Shown here: positions 26,356-34,900 of the stretch, one piece after another | How positions within the stretch are numbered: position 1 is the stretch's first letter | Layout: the number at the start of each line of letters is the position of its first letter | DNA from: Chitinophaga sp. YR573 | GTDB lineage: Bacteria > Bacteroidota > Bacteroidia > Chitinophagales > Chitinophagaceae | NCBI RefSeq assembly: GCF_900110995.1 | Contig: NZ_FOJF01000002.1 | Span: 620,001-684,000 of the forward strand | Direction: 5' to 3' | Length of the DNA: 64,000 bases | Position numbers and translations under genes: made by a program | Notes under the pieces: model-generated | What the model saw: the letters and a program-made list of their open reading frames with translations, nothing else | Told to the model about the DNA's origin: nothing | Database searches by the model: none

Positions 26356-26976
26356 ATGCGTGAATTATTAAACCTCAAAAATGTAAATCAAATGACCATT
26401 AATTTCATTAAACATTTTAACGTCGTTATGTCTGATTTCCAGGACAGACAAGCATTGTATGCTACTCTCATCAGTTTGTACGTGGCTTTATTTTGTGATA
26501 TCATTACCCCTGCAATTATCCGTATAGCATCGTGGGGGAAAGAAATAGAGCCCGGTGTGGACCGGTTCATTTTTGAGCCGGAGCATAGCACTTATAGCAC
26601 CAAAAAAGAGCGGGGTACCCAGCCCGAAACTGAGCATCGACCCGGGTCAAAAATGGGCCCTTCTTATAAACAATATATAAACAATGTTAAACAAGAGAGA
26701 GTAAACGGGCTCACGCTCAAAAAAAAAGATATAAAAATTCTTTCTCAGGAAGAGGTGGAAGGGTATTTCCATACCTACGGCCTGCCGCAGACTGAAGCCC
26801 GCAAATTTTTCTTCTATTACCAGGCCAGAGGCTGGATCGTTAAGGGAAGTCCTATTCAGGATTGGGAATCCGCCGCGCGAAAATGGATGCTGAATACAGG
26901 ATTCCTCCCCAACGAGGCTTCTACACCGGGAAAATTACACGTCAATCAAAACAAACGTTATGACATCCCGCTATGA
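26356..26976 (+). CDS. Hypothetical protein with replication-organizer-like C-terminus
   Basis: A 206-aa protein. The C-terminal part (about 135-180) has LSQEEVEGYFHTYGLP and EARKFFFYYQARGWIVKGSPIQDWESAARKWML, which closely resembles the conserved end of phage and mobile-element replication-organizer (DnaD-like) or regulator proteins. The N-terminal part (ALYATLISLYVALF, then FIFEPEHSTYS) reads like a shortened version of the winged-helix front of such proteins, so an internal deletion is possible. ATG at 26392 or 26428 are alternative starts. Nothing else of a mobile element remains nearby. Confidence 0.55.
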   Translation: MRELLNLKNVNQMTINFIKHFNVVMSDFQDRQALYATLISLYVALFCDIITPAIIRIASWGKEIEPGVDRFIFEPEHSTYSTKKERGTQPETEHRPGSKMGPSYKQYINNVKQERVNGLTLKKKDIKILSQEEVEGYFHTYGLPQTEARKFFFYYQARGWIVKGSPIQDWESAARKWMLNTGFLPNEASTPGKLHVNQNKRYDIPL

Positions 26977-27068
26977 TTACGACTACTTCTTTCAGCACAT
27001 TACGGAAGATGGTAAAAATATCTATGGGCCCGGATTTGAAATCCTATCGGGTTTTTGTCAAAAAAGAG

Positions 27069-27090
27069 TTCAGTCGTTTTTGACTGAACC
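27069..27090. terminator. Bidirectional terminator
   Basis: Inverted repeat 27069-27076 with 27083-27090 and a 6-nt loop, flanked by six A on the left and CCTTTTT on the right. It sits between the stop of the plus-strand gene at 26976 and that of the minus-strand gene at 27101, so it can serve both. Confidence 0.7.
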
Positions 27091-27100
27091 CTTTTTAACA

Positions 27101-27667
27101 TTAAGCAACTATTGCTTCCTCCTCCGTTTCATTTGCCGGCAGATCTTTAGCGGTTACGTGGATCTTAGAACCAGCAGGAGCGTTATTCAACGATGTTGCT
27201 GTATAGTTCCAATCCATCCCGTTACCGGTCAGCACGGCATTCCCCTGTTCTACAAGTACACCGGCTGCGGTGGTGATGCTCACCTGTACTGTTACGACCT
27301 TAAAATCGTCTACAGCACGGATGGTGATGATATCACCTGGCTGGCCGTGGTAGGCAGTCGTGTTGATGCTTTTAATCTCAGGAGCTTTGAAGGCATCCGC
27401 GAGCGCTACGTTATACGCACTTTGGTTGTTTTTCGCGGCCGCTGCATAGGTGGCTTTGGTAACAGGATTCTGGATAACCGCCAGCGCATATTTGCTGGCT
27501 ATTTTAAACCTATCCTGGATGTCCAGTTGTGGGTCTGTGGCGGGGACACTGCTGGGGCCTCTTTTCTTGCCAACAATAGTATCTCCTTTTTTCTGAGTGA
27601 GGGTCATTTGTCTGCCCACGGTACCGGACAGACCGGTCATGAAGATGTTATTTTTTGTCTTTGCCAT
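27101..27667 (-). CDS. MAKTKN-type protein with Ig-like C-terminus
   Basis: A 188-aa protein of unknown function. The first 100 residues are homologous to the 96-aa product at 28261-28551: MAKTKN start, a Gly-rich GLSGTVG stretch, then RFKIASKYALAVIQNPVTKATYAAAA and a similar closing VALADAF. They recall the N-terminal pattern of DUF6266-like proteins. The second half (about 100-188, PEIKSINTTAYHGQPGDIITIRA) looks like a small Ig-like beta domain that the paralogue lacks. No signal peptide is present. A LytTR gene lies just upstream on the same strand. Function unknown. Confidence 0.7.
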   Translation of the reverse strand: MAKTKNNIFMTGLSGTVGRQMTLTQKKGDTIVGKKRGPSSVPATDPQLDIQDRFKIASKYALAVIQNPVTKATYAAAAKNNQSAYNVALADAFKAPEIKSINTTAYHGQPGDIITIRAVDDFKVVTVQVSITTAAGVLVEQGNAVLTGNGMDWNYTATSLNNAPAGSKIHVTAKDLPANETEEEAIVA

Positions 27668-27702
27668 TTTAGTAGGTTTTAATGATTAATAATTTACTGA
27701 GT

Positions 27703-27730
27703 GATACAAGAGGCGCCTCTCTCTTGTATC
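27703..27730. other. 10-bp inverted repeat between LytTR and MAKTKN genes
   Basis: Arms 27703-27712 and 27721-27730 (GATACAAGAG and its complement) flank an 8-nt centre containing GCGC. It lies 36 bp upstream of the start codon at 27667 and downstream of the LytTR stop (27836). It could be a regulatory stem or a terminator; no long T run is present. Confidence 0.5.
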
Positions 27731-27835
27731 GGGCGCAGCCTCAGTATGGCAATATTAATCCTTCGGTTTTTCACTTAGACAGCAAACCGTATGACCGCAC
27801 TAAAATGTGTAGATGACCACACTGGAAAGACTATT

Positions 27836-28156
27836 TCATCTTAATATTTTTAAGCGACTGAATAAGTTTTCTTTGTATTTTTTTGCGATGGGGATTTCTT
27901 TGTTATCAAGATAAATAGTGTCAGCATCTATATCGCTGATACGGTTCAATGGTACGATATAAGCCCGATGTACACGGCAGAAAAGATCTTGTGGTAGATC
28001 AGCTTCTATCTGGGTAAGTGTGGCGCTTACGAGATAGCTGGTATTGGTAGTAGTGACTTTAGAGTAGTTACCATCAGCTTCTATCAACAGTATATCTTTA
28101 CTGTTGATCCGGGTTAATAATTTGTACCTGACCTGGATGAAAATGTCTTCGTACAT
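27836..28156 (-). CDS. Stand-alone LytTR DNA-binding protein
   Basis: A 106-aa protein that is almost entirely a LytTR domain: RINSKDILLIEADGNYSKVTTTN (first strands), SATLTQIEADL, and FCRVHRAYIVPLNRISDIDADTIYL followed by KEIPIAKKYKE. There is no receiver domain and no sensor, so it is likely a constitutive or ligand-free binder that bends DNA. Standard LytTR domains bind paired repeats close to [TA][AC][CA]GTTN[AG][TG]; the palindrome at 28208-28248, 52 bp upstream of this start, contains such a sequence. Confidence 0.88.
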   Translation of the reverse strand: MYEDIFIQVRYKLLTRINSKDILLIEADGNYSKVTTTNTSYLVSATLTQIEADLPQDLFCRVHRAYIVPLNRISDIDADTIYLDNKEIPIAKKYKENLFSRLKILR

Positions 28157-28207
28157 GGGGTAAATTTAATGTGTAACAAGCTAGTTATAAGGTACGATAA
28201 AACTCAT

Positions 28208-28248
28208 CCTACGTTCATCCTACGTTCCAGACGTAGGATGAACGTAGG
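28208..28248. promoter_or_regulatory. Perfect 18-bp palindrome with LytTR-box sequences
   Basis: Arms 28208-28225 and 28231-28248 are exact reverse complements around a 5-nt spacer. Each arm contains TACGTTCAT (28210-28218 on the plus strand; 28247-28239 on the minus strand), which fits the LytTR consensus [TA][AC][CA]GTTN[AG][TG] at all nine positions. A second TACGTT lies 11 bp further on the plus strand. It lies 12 bp after the stop of the small MAKTKN gene and 52 bp before the LytTR start. It is a candidate autoregulatory site or, alternatively, a terminator-like hairpin. Confidence 0.7.
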
Positions 28249-28260
28249 AGCACTGAATCT

Positions 28261-28551
28261 CTACCCTTGTTCCATATAATCTTTGATGGCGGTATGATAA
28301 ACACTTTTTCCTTCGGCGGCTTTATAAGCTGCTTTTTTAACGGGATCATTCACAATGTCCGTTGCAAATTTAACTGCGTCAGCAAATCTCCTCTTCTCTT
28401 TCAATTGCGATTCCGAAGGAATAATATTGCTCATATCAGGATACTTGCTAACGTACGTATTCTCTCCATAAGTTCTAAAAACGATTTGTTTTAAGGCAGC
28501 TCCGCTAAAGCCTTTAAAGCCTGCCCAGAGGGGATTCTTGGTCTTTGCCAT
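28261..28551 (-). CDS. Small MAKTKN-type protein
   Basis: A 96-aa protein started at the ATG at 28551. This start gives the MAKTKN N-terminus shared with the paralogue at 27101-27667; the frame is open to 28572 but those 7 residues are not conserved. It shares the Gly-rich front, RRFADAVKFATDIVNDPVKKAAYKAAEG and a closing VYHTAIKDYM, but ends there, without the Ig-like domain. Function unknown. It is divergent from the second LytTR gene and is followed by the LytTR palindrome. Confidence 0.7.
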   Translation of the reverse strand: MAKTKNPLWAGFKGFSGAALKQIVFRTYGENTYVSKYPDMSNIIPSESQLKEKRRFADAVKFATDIVNDPVKKAAYKAAEGKSVYHTAIKDYMEQG

Positions 28552-28676
28552 GGTTATTGGGATTATACCCAAATTTACTGAATTATTTACTTTTTTCGTA
28601 GATTTATAGTAGATGTTTGAGACCCCGATTCCCGTGTAATAACCATTGATTTTTCACTACCTGACCCCGTATTTTT

Positions 28677-28997
28677 ATGAATGTAGATTTCTTCCTTAAC
28701 ACAAACAAAGGTCTGGTTAAAGTTAACAGTAGCGAGATTCATTGTATTGAATCATGCGGTAAATGTGCTAAAGTGGTTACAGCAAGAGGAGATTTTAATG
28801 TTACTAATTCGCTTTCACAACTTGAAAGAGAAGTGCTCCCCGAAGTTATGTTTTGTCGTATTCATCGTTCTTTCATTGTTCCTCTGTGTAATATCAGGCC
28901 TTTAGACAATGACGAGGTGATAATTTATGAGAGGAAATTTCCTGTTGAAAAGCCTTACAGGGCTAAATTATTGTCGAGTTTAAATATCATTTGGTAG
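28677..28997 (+). CDS. Second stand-alone LytTR DNA-binding protein
   Basis: A 106-aa LytTR-only protein, the same length as the one at 27836-28156, with VNSSEIHCIESCGKCAKVVTARG, NSLSQLEREV and FCRIHRSFIVPLCNIRPLDNDEVII matching it position by position. No receiver or sensor is fused. It is divergent from the small MAKTKN gene (125 bp apart) and is followed 8 bp later by a strong terminator, so it is a one-gene transcript. Confidence 0.86.
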   Translation: MNVDFFLNTNKGLVKVNSSEIHCIESCGKCAKVVTARGDFNVTNSLSQLEREVLPEVMFCRIHRSFIVPLCNIRPLDNDEVIIYERKFPVEKPYRAKLLSSLNIIW

Positions 28998-29004
28998 TAA
29001 ACAT

Positions 29005-29030
29005 AAAAGGATAGCAGCCGCTATCCTTTT
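29005..29030. terminator. Terminator after the second LytTR gene
   Basis: A perfect 11-bp stem (29005-29015 with 29020-29030) with a 4-nt loop and a T run. It is symmetrical enough to work for the minus-strand SDR gene (stop 29055) as well. Confidence 0.88.
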
Positions 29031-29054
29031 ATAACTTAAATTCCCTTTCTTACT

Positions 29055-29786
29055 TTAACTCTGTGCCGTCGGACGAACAATAATCTCACTTACATCAACA
29101 TTGGCTGGCTGCTCTATCGCATATGCAATAGCGTTAGCAATAGCTTCCGGTGGAATTCCTATCTTTCCCATTGCTTCTGATATCTGCGCCTTCATCTCTT
29201 TATTTGTCATAGATTCTATAAACTCCGTATTAATCATCCCCGGAGAAATGATCGTCACTCTTAATTTATCACCAGCTTCCTGGCGCAATCCCTCAGATAT
29301 AAATCTTACCGCGGACTTTGTAGCTGCATAGACTGCCATCGTTGGAACGATTTTATATGCTGCGGTAGAAGCGATATTTACGAAATGTCCGAAGCCTTGT
29401 TTTCTAAAGACAGGCAGCGCTGCTGCTATACCATACAACACACCTTTCACATTGATATCGATCATATCTTCCCAATCTTCTACTCTCAGTTCATCCATCA
29501 TTGAAATAGGCCCAACACCGGCGTTGTTAATGAGAACGTCCAGCTTGCCGTATTTCTCAATAGCCAGCGCTACCATATTTGACAAATCATTCTGCTGCTT
29601 TACATCTGTCTTTATATACACAGCCTCTCCACCTGCTGCTACGATTTTATCTACAAGAGCTTGAAGCCGTTCCGGCCTACGAGCACCCAATACTACCTTT
29701 GCACCACGAGTAGCAAGTAATAACGCTGTTGCTTCACCTATACCACTACTTGCCCCAGTAATGGCTACTACTTTGTTTTCTATCAT
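29055..29786 (-). CDS. SDR family oxidoreductase
   Basis: A 243-aa classical SDR when started at ATG 29786 (MIENKVVAITG). The frame is open to 29870, but those 28 residues do not belong to the fold. Cofactor loop TGASSGIG at residues 10-17, NNAGVG at about 88-93, catalytic Ser in IASTAA, YAATK active-site pair, and PGMINTEF near 185. It is a typical NADP-dependent reductase of unknown substrate. It stands alone. Confidence 0.9.
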   Translation of the reverse strand: MIENKVVAITGASSGIGEATALLLATRGAKVVLGARRPERLQALVDKIVAAGGEAVYIKTDVKQQNDLSNMVALAIEKYGKLDVLINNAGVGPISMMDELRVEDWEDMIDINVKGVLYGIAAALPVFRKQGFGHFVNIASTAAYKIVPTMAVYAATKSAVRFISEGLRQEAGDKLRVTIISPGMINTEFIESMTNKEMKAQISEAMGKIGIPPEAIANAIAYAIEQPANVDVSEIIVRPTAQS

Positions 29787-29927
29787 ATAATTTGATTTTG
29801 ATGGTACAAAGGTAGGATAGGGCGTTGCTGGTGTGTTAACGGTATTCAAACAGGAAATTAAGAAATTCAAACAATTAAAAAGGGCATTGTAAGAACAACA
29901 CCCTTAATCATAGAAGTAAAACAACAA

Positions 29928-31013
29928 TTATTTTATAGTAACAATATTTCCTTTCAGTGTATAATCTATTTCTTCTGTAGACTTCAACCTTTCCAAGAAT
30001 TCATTTACAGGTTGATTTCTATCTATCACCCCATAAAACATTTTCTTTCTAACAGCTGGGTCTAATACAACAGTAACCCCATACCAACGAGGAAGTATCT
30101 TTGCTACATCTTCCATCGTCGCAAGATCAAAAACATAAATTCCTTTCATCCAGCTCAACACCTGTTCCTGTTTAAAGTCTGATACAGCCAGAGTTCCGGT
30201 CTGAATATTTACCTGTTTGCCTGGGGATAACGTAACACTATCTTGTCCGGCTACTAATCTTACCTTCCCTGTTATGAGGGAAACATTCTCTTTACCATCA
30301 AAAGTATTCACATTAAAGCTCGTTCCCAGCACTTTCACTTCACTGCTGGGGAGATGTACTATAAAAGGTTGTTTTATGTCGGGAGCGACCTCTATATAAG
30401 CTTCTCCATCTACCCAGATCTCTCTTGACTTACCTGAAAATTGAAAAGGGAACCTCACTTTGGATACAGAGTTCACCATCATGGTAGTTCCATCAGATAA
30501 CACAAGATTATAAAACTTACCTGCTGGTACGGAAAGAGATCCTATTCCTCCTGTACCGCCATTAAATTTCAATGTCTTATTTACATTATGTAAAGAAAGG
30601 TTGCCCGATTGAATCGCTGTATCAGTGCGTTCCAGATTCACGACTTCTCCATTGTCCATGCTTAATAAGATCTGGTTAGTAGCTATGGTCTCTTTTTTAT
30701 GCTTATTTAAAAGAACGAATGCTCCTATCAATGCCATAGCCATTACAGCAACACCAAATCCTTTCCTATATCTTGATTTTTTAGAATGACCTAATTGATC
30801 AAGAATTAATTGTGAATTGACATTTTCATCCAGTTGTAGCATTGCGGCTGCCGCTTCTGGTTTATTCAGAACATCATGCATTTCCTGATAAAGTCTTCGT
30901 GCGTCACTATCTGTTGCTAAGATGTGACTCAGTAATACTTTTTCATCGGGCGTGATGTCGTTATCCATTTCAGATACTATGAGGGCTTGTATCAGCTCAG
31001 GTGTATATTTCAT
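29928..31013 (-). CDS. FecR-type anti-sigma factor
   Basis: A 361-aa protein: N-terminal cytoplasmic region (about 1-80), one transmembrane helix (about 86-102), and a periplasmic FecR domain with LSVPAGKFYNLVLSDGTTMMVNSVSKVRFP and GTSFNVNTF. The C-terminus resembles a STN-contacting DUF4974 domain (DLATMEDVAKILPRWYGVTVVLD). It pairs with the ECF sigma gene 37 bp upstream and is divergent from the SusC gene, whose STN domain would signal to it when the receptor binds its ligand. Confidence 0.92.
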   Translation of the reverse strand: MKYTPELIQALIVSEMDNDITPDEKVLLSHILATDSDARRLYQEMHDVLNKPEAAAAMLQLDENVNSQLILDQLGHSKKSRYRKGFGVAVMAMALIGAFVLLNKHKKETIATNQILLSMDNGEVVNLERTDTAIQSGNLSLHNVNKTLKFNGGTGGIGSLSVPAGKFYNLVLSDGTTMMVNSVSKVRFPFQFSGKSREIWVDGEAYIEVAPDIKQPFIVHLPSSEVKVLGTSFNVNTFDGKENVSLITGKVRLVAGQDSVTLSPGKQVNIQTGTLAVSDFKQEQVLSWMKGIYVFDLATMEDVAKILPRWYGVTVVLDPAVRKKMFYGVIDRNQPVNEFLERLKSTEEIDYTLKGNIVTIK

Positions 31014-31050
31014 ACCTATTAACTTTAATAAAGACGAACAATACTTGATT

Positions 31051-31608
31051 TCATAACAGAGAAGAGAGAGAATTCTTCATAAGATCACGAATGACCTTCA
31101 TGGCTCTGTTCACGTAAGTGCGGGAAACCGGGACTGAAGTACCTAATAGCTGAGCTGCTTCTTTATAGTTGAGGCCCTGGAGATGGACCATCGTAAATGC
31201 CTCTTTATAGATATCGGATTTTACGCTTTTAAGCGCTGTCTGTATGTTGTTAAGGAATTCTTTATGTTCCTGTTGTGTATTAGCGGGCGCGGCCTCTGTA
31301 TGGTTGTGATTGAACTCTACTGCATACTTATGGTGTAATCCTTTTGTTCTTATCATGTCCAGGCATTTGTTCCTGGCGGCAACGGAGATATAGCTTTTAA
31401 GAGAAGAGTTTATATTTAGGTTGCTCCTATTCTTCCATAGTACCGAAAATACATCCTGCACAACATCTTCTGCTTCCTGCTGATTCTGCAGCATGAAATA
31501 GGCTACACGAAAGGCTTTCATTCGATGCCTGATGTAGATAACAGAAAAGGCGTATTCCTTTCCTTCTCTAAGTTCAAATAATAATTCTTCATCCAAAGGC
31601 TGGTCCAT
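31051..31608 (-). CDS. ECF RNA polymerase sigma-70 factor (FecI-like)
   Basis: A 185-aa sigma factor with region 2 (AEDVVQDVFSVLW, about 46-58) and region 4 (GLNYKEAAQLLGTSVPVSRTYVNRAM, about 148-173). It lacks region 3, as is normal for ECF sigmas of Bacteroidota. It is coupled to the FecR gene and should drive the SusC-SusD operon that starts 300 bp away on the opposite strand. Confidence 0.92.
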   Translation of the reverse strand: MDQPLDEELLFELREGKEYAFSVIYIRHRMKAFRVAYFMLQNQQEAEDVVQDVFSVLWKNRSNLNINSSLKSYISVAARNKCLDMIRTKGLHHKYAVEFNHNHTEAAPANTQQEHKEFLNNIQTALKSVKSDIYKEAFTMVHLQGLNYKEAAQLLGTSVPVSRTYVNRAMKVIRDLMKNSLSSLL

Positions 31609-31908
31609 ATAATGACAATCTTGATTTTACGAGGCAACGATGGATGGAAGATCTGGTCTAAATTTAGATTCTTTTTTTGATAAGTCAAACCCTATGTGGA
31701 AAGATTTTTATATACCTGATTTGTTAACTAGGTATTAACCATATAGATATGGTTCGGCCCCAATTCCTCTCTGGTGTTAACATTTAGACATGCTTTTCAT
31801 TCTTTTTAAAAAAAGTTCTCCTTTTGAGTTATGTTTTTGTTATCTGTTCGTCATTGGTGGGAAGGACAGCTTATATCCGTATCATTCAACCAACCAATCA
31901 CAGCACTT
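31609..31908. promoter_or_regulatory. Divergent promoter region between sigma and SusC genes
   Basis: A 300-bp non-coding region between the sigma start (31608) and the SusC start (31909). It contains a small perfect inverted repeat at 31737-31754 (8-bp arms around AG). It must hold the promoters of both transcripts; no single -33/-7 pair is convincing by eye. Confidence 0.4.
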
Positions 31909-34900
31909 ATGTCTAAGTCTACAGGCAACTCGTCGTTCCGGCTATGGAGCGGTATTTTATTCTTATTCGTGTGTACTGCGGCTTCTTTATATGCTCAAGG
32001 AAAGCCACTTACAGAAAAACTTGTATCCCTTAACGTTAAAAATGAAACGCTTAAATCTATTTTTGAGAAAATCACTCAACAGACTTCCCTCTACTTCACT
32101 GGCTCAGCAGACCAGCTTGATCGTAATTTTAGGACTTCTATAACGGTAACGAATGAACCGCTTAATTCTGTACTGGATAAATTATTGAAAGGGAAAGGTG
32201 TGAGTTGGTTGATAGGAGAGAAGACGATTACGATTGTGAGAGGGGGCTCAGCTAATTTATCAACCTCATACTTTTCAACAAATATTGATACTGTTCCAAG
32301 TACTATCACTATTAGTGGAAAGGTAACTGATGAAAAAGGAAACCCTATTCCAGGAGCTACTGTATTGGTAAAGAACGGTAAAAGGGGAACTACAACTTCT
32401 TCGGACGGGAGTTTTATGATTAGTGGTATTAATCCCAATTCTTTTTTAAATATAAGTAATATTGGTTATTTAACAAAAGAAATTCCTATTAAAGGAAGGA
32501 TATCTATTGCTGAAATAAAACTAAAGGAATATGTTGGGGATTTAGATGAAACAGTTGTAATTGCCTACGGTACAACGACAAAAAGAATGGGGACAGGGAA
32601 TATAACGAGTATAAAAGCAGAAGAAATTGCAAGGCAACCAGTTAATAATCCATTACTCACCCTAGCAGCGAGTGTTCCTGGATTACAAATTGTTCAAAAT
32701 ACAGGTTTATCCGGTAGTGGTGTAAAAGTTGTTATTCAGGGTATTAATAGTTTAGCTTTTGGAAATGATCCATTCTACGTAATTGATGGAGTTCCTTACA
32801 TATCACAACTATTACCGAATCTTGGAAATATGTTAGGAACTACTGGTGCACCTAATTCGACAAGCGGTAACGGTATAAATAATGGTAATCCTCTTGCCTT
32901 CTTAAATCCAAACGATATTGAATCAATTGAGGTTTTGAAAGATGCGGATGCTACATCAATTTATGGGAGCCGCGCAGCAAATGGCGCTATTTTGATAACT
33001 ACAAAAAAAGGAAAAGCAGGAAAAACAAAAATTGATTTGAATGTTCAAAGTGGATTTAGCGAAATAGGGCGCCAACTAGACCTGTTAAATACGCATCAAT
33101 ATATTGAAATGCGAAAAGAAGCTTTAAGAAATGACGGAATTACTACTCCTTCTAAATCCGATTATGATATAAACGGGCTTTGGGATACAACTAGCTATAC
33201 AAATTGGCAAAAAGAACTTATTGGAGGAAAAGCTAAATACCAAAATGTGCAGCTATCTATAATTGGCGGTACAGACTTCACACAGTTCCTAATCGGCGGA
33301 GGATTTCACAAAGAAACAACAGTTTTTTCAGGTCCGTTTGATGATCAAAAAGGATCAGTACATTTTAATATAAATCATACAACGGAAAATCAAAAAATAA
33401 AAGTCCAGCTTTCAGGTAATTATATGTTTGATAATAATAAGTTACCACAAATTGATCTAACAGGAATAGCGATGCAAACATCACCAGATGCTCCAAAACT
33501 TTATACTTCTAATGAAACACTAAACTGGATGCCAAATTCAACCGGTACATCTTCATGGACCAATCCGTTAGCGAGACTATATAATCATTATTCTAATAAA
33601 ACGAATAATTTAATAAGTAATCTTTTAGTATCTTATCAAATAATAAAAGGTTTTGAAATAAAAAGCAGTTTTGGCTATACTAATTTGCAAACAAGTGAAA
33701 TTATTACGAACCCATTAATTTCAATAAAGCCAGAAAGTCGTCCCTATTCGTCCAGAGCATCTAACTATGGAAACTCTTCTATTAATTCATGGATAATAGA
33801 ACCACAAATTACTTATCAGAAAAAAATAAGTAAGAATAATATAGAGGTTCTTTTAGGTACAACATTTCAGCAAAACAATAATAGCCGACAACAATTATTG
33901 GGAATTGGCTATAATAGTGATCTAGTTCTAAATGATATTAAATCAGCCTCGGATCTATCTGTAGAATATACATTAGCCTCAACGTATAAATACAATGCTT
34001 TATTTGGACGTATTAGATATGAATTCGATCGTAAATATATAGTAAGCCTAACGGCGAGAAGGGACGGTAGTTCCAGATTTGGTTCCAAAAACACATTTCA
34101 TAACTTTAACTCAATTGCAGGAGCGTGGATCTTTTCCGATGAAGAATTCGTAAGAAGAAATGTTCCTTTTTTAAGTTTTGGAAAATTAAGAATAAGCTAC
34201 GGAACCACAGGAAGTGATCAAATTGGAGATTATCAATTTATGAACTTATATAATGTCACACTATCTGATGGTGTAACATATCAGGGTGCTACAGGATTAG
34301 AAGCACAAGGGATTCCTAATCCTTACATTCAATGGGAAGAGACAAAAAAGATTCAAGTAGGTTTAGATTTAGGATTTTTAAGAGATAAATTATTATTTAA
34401 TGCTAATTTTTTTAGGAATAGATCTTCAAATCAACTTTTGCAATACACATTACCTTATACTACTGGATTTAACGGCATCGCTTTGAACTTCCCAGCCGTA
34501 ATTGAAAACAAAGGTTTTGAAATATCATTAACCAGTAAAAATATTAAATCCTCAAACTTCAATTGGACAACAAATTTTAATATTACAATTCCTCAAAACA
34601 AATTAATAAGATTTAAAAATTTAGAGAAGTCATCTTCGTATAACAATCTTATAATTAATGAACCGGTAACAATTTCAAGATACTTTCATTTTGCGGGTGT
34701 AGATCCCAACACAGGAAAATATCAATTCTTTGACAAAGAAAATAATTCAACAACAACACCTAATTCCTCAACCGACAAAAATGTGTTAATAGATCTCGCT
34801 CCTAAATATTATGGGGGATTAAACAATAGCCTAAGTTATAGAGGAATACAATTAGATATTCTATTACAATTTGTTAAACAATTGGGCTCAACGGTATTCT

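Noticed and set aside
26960..27682. A 240-aa plus-strand frame opposite the MAKTKN-type gene.
   Set aside because: The minus-strand frame is homologous to the small MAKTKN gene at 28261-28551, including the start, and has an ordered domain structure. The plus frame is cysteine-rich without homology and crosses the terminator at 27069-27090.
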